A DNA stretch of 8,923 nucleotides, from contig CAKOIB010000052.1 in the NCBI GenBank assembly GCA_934086255.1, forward strand, positions 1 to 8,923, written 5' to 3'. The notes under the pieces were generated by a model. That model saw only the letters and a program-made list of their open reading frames with translations. It was not told the origin of the DNA and ran no database searches. The stretch comes from an uncultured Bacilli bacterium. Its GTDB lineage: Bacteria; Bacillota_I; Bacilli_A; RF39; UBA660. This document shows, piece after piece, positions 6,402 through 8,923 of this stretch. Every line of letters starts with the position of its first letter. Within the stretch, counting starts at the first letter, position 1. A program made the position numbers and the translations under genes.

Positions 6402-6430
6402 AATATATCATATTAATGATAAGAAGTAAA
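6402..6430 (-). promoter_or_regulatory. Predicted promoter of the small RNA
   Basis: The -35-like TTTACT (6425-6430, the same hexamer as the nusB promoter) is followed by a 17-nt spacer and TATATT (6402-6407) preceded by TGA. Transcription would start at the A at 6395, the first base of the RNA closing stem. It lies just after the terminator of the preceding gene. Confidence 0.7.
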
Positions 6431-6436
6431 TAACAA

Positions 6437-6466
6437 AGAAAAAACTTTACATAACTATGTAAAGTT
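6437..6466 (-). terminator. Rho-independent terminator of the hisS-ttcA-like operon
   Basis: A perfect 10-bp hairpin on the minus strand: AACTTTACAT (6457-6466) pairs with ATGTAAAGTT (6443-6452), with a 4-nt loop and then TTTTCTTTG. The last two bases of the gene's TAA stop (6465-6467) form the base of the stem. Confidence 0.88.
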
Positions 6467-7259
6467 AATACTCATCCATAAAAGAAACCTTTTTATCTTT
6501 AGTTTTATATCCTAAAATAGCATCTAAATTAACATTAGAACTGCTCCTTAAAATATGAATATCTACATTCTTATCAATCTTTCTTAAATCACTTATTAAT
6601 TCCTTTATCTCACGTCTTTTCCCAACATGTTTTTTAGTCACTGTACATGCACAATCTAAAAACGATAACTCACAATAATTCTTCCATGATATAATATCAC
6701 TTTCTTTGACGTAATAAAGCGGTCTAATAAGCTCCATATCAGAAAAATTGGTACTCTTTAACTTAGGCATCATCGCCTTATACTCACCAGCATAAATAAT
6801 ATTAAGTAAAATAGTTTCAATAGCATCATCAAAGTGATGTCCAAGAGCAATTTTATTACATCCTAATTCTTTAGCCTTTGCATATAAAAAACCTCTTCTT
6901 TTTCTAGCACATAAATAACACATAGATGTAGAATCCTTTATCTCATTAAAAATATTACTATCATATATAGTAGCATCAATCTCTAATTTTTTTAAGTTTT
7001 CTTTAATTAAATCAAGATTCTTCTTTTCATAACCAGGATTCATTACAATAAACTCTAAATCAAAGTGATATTTACTATGTCTTTTTAACTCTTGCATACA
7101 CTTTGCAAGAAGAAAAGAGTCCTTTCCTCCGGATATACAAACAGCAATTTTATCGCCATCCGATACCATTTCAAACTCTTTTACTCCATGTAAGAACCTT
7201 CCAAATATTTTACTTTTATATTTTTTAATTATGCTTCTTTCAATATCTTTTACATCCAT
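6465..7259 (-). CDS. TtcA-family tRNA thiolation ATPase (PP-loop)
   Basis: A 264-residue PP-loop ATP pyrophosphatase of the TtcA/TtuA group. The signature SGGKDS sits at 43-48. CYLC (Cys114, Cys117) and CAC (Cys203, Cys205) supply three or four cysteines like those that hold the [4Fe-4S] cluster in TtcA, and GHHFDDAIET (140-149) is the conserved second ATP-site block. Proteobacterial TtcA makes 2-thiocytidine at tRNA position 32; whether this relative modifies the same base is not shown. It lacks the TilS signature and C-terminal domain, so lysidine synthetase is unlikely. The ATG shares one base with the hisS TAA stop (TAATG), and no clear ribosome site precedes it, so it probably relies on coupling from hisS. 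Somewhat shorter than E. coli TtcA (about 311 residues). Confidence 0.85.
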   Translation of the reverse strand: MDVKDIERSIIKKYKSKIFGRFLHGVKEFEMVSDGDKIAVCISGGKDSFLLAKCMQELKRHSKYHFDLEFIVMNPGYEKKNLDLIKENLKKLEIDATIYDSNIFNEIKDSTSMCYLCARKRRGFLYAKAKELGCNKIALGHHFDDAIETILLNIIYAGEYKAMMPKLKSTNFSDMELIRPLYYVKESDIISWKNYCELSFLDCACTVTKKHVGKRREIKELISDLRKIDKNVDIHILRSSSNVNLDAILGYKTKDKKVSFMDEY

Positions 7260-8599
7260 TATTTATCACAATCGCAGTCATCACAATCACATTCATGATC
7301 ATGAGAACATCCACAGTCACAATCTTCATTATCCATAAAAGCATCAAATAAATAAGTAATTATCATCTCATTAGCAACTTGTTCTTCTTCTTTAGTTTGC
7401 ATATTTCTAACAGTTAAATAATCTTCCTCTAATTCCTTTTCTCCAATTATAATAGCAAACTTAGCATTTAATCTTTCAGCTTGTTTAAAATTAGACTTAA
7501 TACTACGATTTAAATAATCAATATCAGATTTTATACCAAGTATTCTAAGAGCACCAAGCAATGCAAATGAAAACTCTTTTTGTTCTTCACCCATAGGCAT
7601 AATATAACAATCAATAGAGTCGTCATCTGTTAAAGAGATTCCTTCAAACTCAAGCGCAGTAAGTAGACGTTCTATTCCAATAGCAAAACCTACTCCTGGT
7701 GTATCTGGTCCACCAAGTGTTTTAACTAAATTATCATATCTTCCTCCACCACACATAACATTTTGACTACCAAATCCTTCAACAGAAGCCTCTATTTCAA
7801 ATACAGTATGAGTATAATAATCAAGTCCCCTCACAATAGAAGTATCAATATTATATTCTATTTCTAAAGCATCAAGATATTTTAATACTTTATCAAAATG
7901 CTTTTTACTAGATTCATTTAAATAATCAATAGTTTTAGGTACATTCTTTAATACTTCATTATCTCCATCAATTTTACAATCAAGTATTCTAAGAGGATTC
8001 TTTTCAAATCTCTTCTTACAATCATCACATAAAGAATCAATATGAGGTCTTAAATAATCAAGTAAAGCATTACGATAAACCTCACGTGATTCATTATCTC
8101 CTAGTGTATTAATATTAACTTTTATTCCTTTAAGACCTAACATATTAAACAATGTAGTTGCCACACTAATTACTTCAGCATCTAACATTGGATCATTACT
8201 TCCTAATGCTTCAATACCAAATTGTTGAAACTCCCTATATCTTCCTGACTGAGGTCTTTCATAACGATACATTGGTCCAAAATACCAAAACTTTTTAGGT
8301 ATGCTTGCATCATTTGACATTTTATTTTCAATAAAACTTCTTATAACCCCTGCTGTACCTTCTGGACGAAGTGTCATATTACGATCTCCACGATCAACAA
8401 AATCATATGTTTCTTTTGTTACTATATCAGTAGTATCTCCAACCCCTCTATGAAAAAGTTCTGATGATTCAAAAAGTGGTGTTTTAATATACTCATAATT
8501 AAACTTATCCATTAACTCTTCAATAAAGTTTCTTAATGCTACTGTTTCTTTTCCTTTTCTTCCATATAAATCATATGTTCCCTTTGGTTTAGTTATCAT
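7259..8599 (-). CDS. hisS: Histidyl-tRNA synthetase with Cys/Asp/His-rich C-terminal tail
   Basis: A 446-residue class II synthetase that charges tRNA-His. It begins KPKGTYDLYG (4-13), and shows RPEGTAG (78-84), motif 2 YRYERPQSGRYREFQQFG (111-128), the HisRS-specific RGLDYYTHTVFE (257-268), CGGGRYDNL (283-291), motif 3 GFAIGIERLL (304-313) and an anticodon-binding domain (about 328-420). The insertion carries CDDC and Cys208 (191-208), as in Bacillus-type HisRS. After the normal end, residues 423-446 add a tail with seven Cys (427, 429, 431, 437, 439, 442, 444), His433, His435 and many Asp. I took the ATG at 8599, 8 nt after AGGAG, rather than an in-frame GTG at 8608 that overlaps that site. 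The leader is too short (about 50 bp) for a T-box. It is followed by the TtcA-like gene. Confidence 0.96.
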   Translation of the reverse strand: MITKPKGTYDLYGRKGKETVALRNFIEELMDKFNYEYIKTPLFESSELFHRGVGDTTDIVTKETYDFVDRGDRNMTLRPEGTAGVIRSFIENKMSNDASIPKKFWYFGPMYRYERPQSGRYREFQQFGIEALGSNDPMLDAEVISVATTLFNMLGLKGIKVNINTLGDNESREVYRNALLDYLRPHIDSLCDDCKKRFEKNPLRILDCKIDGDNEVLKNVPKTIDYLNESSKKHFDKVLKYLDALEIEYNIDTSIVRGLDYYTHTVFEIEASVEGFGSQNVMCGGGRYDNLVKTLGGPDTPGVGFAIGIERLLTALEFEGISLTDDDSIDCYIMPMGEEQKEFSFALLGALRILGIKSDIDYLNRSIKSNFKQAERLNAKFAIIIGEKELEEDYLTVRNMQTKEEEQVANEMIITYLFDAFMDNEDCDCGCSHDHECDCDDCDCDK

Positions 8600-8607
8600 T
8601 TTTATCA

Positions 8608-8615
8608 CTCCTCTT
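8608..8615 (-). promoter_or_regulatory. Ribosome binding site that fixes the hisS start
   Basis: AAGAGGAG on the minus strand, with AGGAG 8 nt before the ATG at 8599. The in-frame GTG at 8606-8608 shares its first base with this site and cannot be the start used with it. The 446-residue protein starting MITKPKGTYD also matches the family start. Confidence 0.85.
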
Positions 8616-8639
8616 ATAATATATATTACAATATTTTTT

Positions 8640-8674
8640 ATAAAATATAAAGCAAGATATTAATTTTCTTGCTT
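8640..8674 (-). terminator. Terminator of the unidentified gene upstream of hisS
   Basis: On the minus strand AAGCAAGA (8667-8674) pairs with TCTTGCTT (8650-8657), an 8-bp stem with a 9-nt loop, followed by a T/A-rich tract (TATATTTTA). The gene's own TAA stop (8660-8662) sits inside the loop. The tract is interrupted by A, so termination may be partial and hisS might receive some read-through. Confidence 0.65.
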
Positions 8675-8923
8675 AATTTCTTTTTTTATTAATCTTTGAT
8701 ACTCCTCTTCATAATCATGCGTAGTTGAAAGATACTGTTTATTATTTTCTACTGTCATTAATGTATTAAATAATCCAAGCGCAGTAATAAAAGTACTTTT
8801 ATAACCCCATAATGATGGATTAGCATAATTTTTTCCCTTAATCTTTTTACTAACTTCAAAAAAACCTTTAAGAATATATGATAACTTCTTATCATTATCA
8901 ATATCAAGTTCTAAAAGCCTATC
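8660..8923 (-). CDS. Unidentified protein, C-terminal 87 residues only
   Basis: An open frame enters from the right edge and ends in TAA. I do not recognise the family. The visible part is probably soluble and helical: a charged start (ELDIDNDKKLSYILKGFFEV), KKIKGKNYANPSLWGYKSTF in the middle, one modestly hydrophobic stretch (FITALGLFNTLMTV, too short and polar-flanked to call a membrane segment) and a very charged end (EEEYQRLIKKEIKQEN). Codon use resembles its neighbours, and TGG encodes the single Trp. It is followed by a terminator whose loop contains the stop codon, so the reading frame end is credible. No function can be assigned from this fragment. Confidence 0.7.
   Translation of the reverse strand, partial: DRLLELDIDNDKKLSYILKGFFEVSKKIKGKNYANPSLWGYKSTFITALGLFNTLMTVENNKQYLSTTHDYEEEYQRLIKKEIKQEN

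Larger units (their letters stand above)
6096..6464. other. Gene-free stretch holding a small RNA gene and regulatory sites
   Basis: No credible protein-coding gene lies here; a 73-codon plus-strand frame at 6176-6397 is antisense to the structured RNA and has no supporting ribosome site or homology I recognise. Reading the minus strand from 6464 downwards, I see the terminator of the TtcA-like gene, a promoter (6402-6430), a rod-folding RNA (about 6236-6395), a second terminator hairpin (6182-6207) and a promoter for the metallophosphoesterase (6114-6142). Confidence 0.7.

Noticed and set aside
1..8923. CRISPR array, insertion sequence, phage or defence system
   Set aside because: No spaced direct repeats, transposase, integrase, tRNA gene or terminal repeats were seen; genes are housekeeping or wall-polymer with uniform codon use.

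Overview
The window is A+T-rich DNA from a low-GC Gram-positive relative (Bacilli / Firmicutes-type). TGA works as a stop codon: xseA and nusB both end in TGA, and the Trp codons checked are TGG. This excludes the Mycoplasma/Spiroplasma code. Shine-Dalgarno sites are strong, intergenic gaps are short, and every gene lies on the minus strand, so transcription runs from high to low coordinates. The genes point to an organism with a ribitol-phosphate wall polymer; an uncultured gut-type Bacillota is plausible, but the species cannot be named from this sequence.

Layout in order of transcription. (1) The 3' end of an unrecognised gene (8660-8923) ends in a terminator. (2) hisS (histidyl-tRNA synthetase, with an unusual Cys/Asp/His-rich tail) is followed, with a 1-nt overlap, by a TtcA-type tRNA thiolase gene and a terminator. 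(3) A gene-free stretch at 6096-6464 holds an independently promoted, rod-folding small RNA (about 6236-6395), which I propose is 6S RNA, then a terminator and the promoter of the next gene. (4) A single-gene unit encodes a metallophosphoesterase with a long C-terminal extension and has its own promoter and terminator. (5) A compact nusB-xseA-xseB operon, with overlapping genes, has its own promoter and a terminator that starts at the xseB stop codon. (6) A new promoter drives tarI-tarJ-glycosyltransferase, which runs off the left edge.

How the genes work together. TarJ reduces ribulose-5-phosphate to ribitol-5-phosphate and TarI activates it to CDP-ribitol. The GT2 enzyme that follows, 2 bp after tarJ, is probably a wall/capsule polymer enzyme, possibly the front half of a fusion with a polyol-phosphate polymerase. 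NusB (transcription antitermination) with ExoVII (XseAB) is a common housekeeping arrangement. HisRS and the TtcA-like protein form a tRNA charging/modification unit. The 6S candidate lies downstream of hisS, as bsrA lies near hisS-aspS in Bacillus subtilis.

Most of the window is ordinary housekeeping sequence. The items most worth a second look are the metal-binding-like tail on HisRS, the 6S-like RNA, the uncharacterised C-terminal half of the metallophosphoesterase, and the cut-off teichoic-acid glycosyltransferase.
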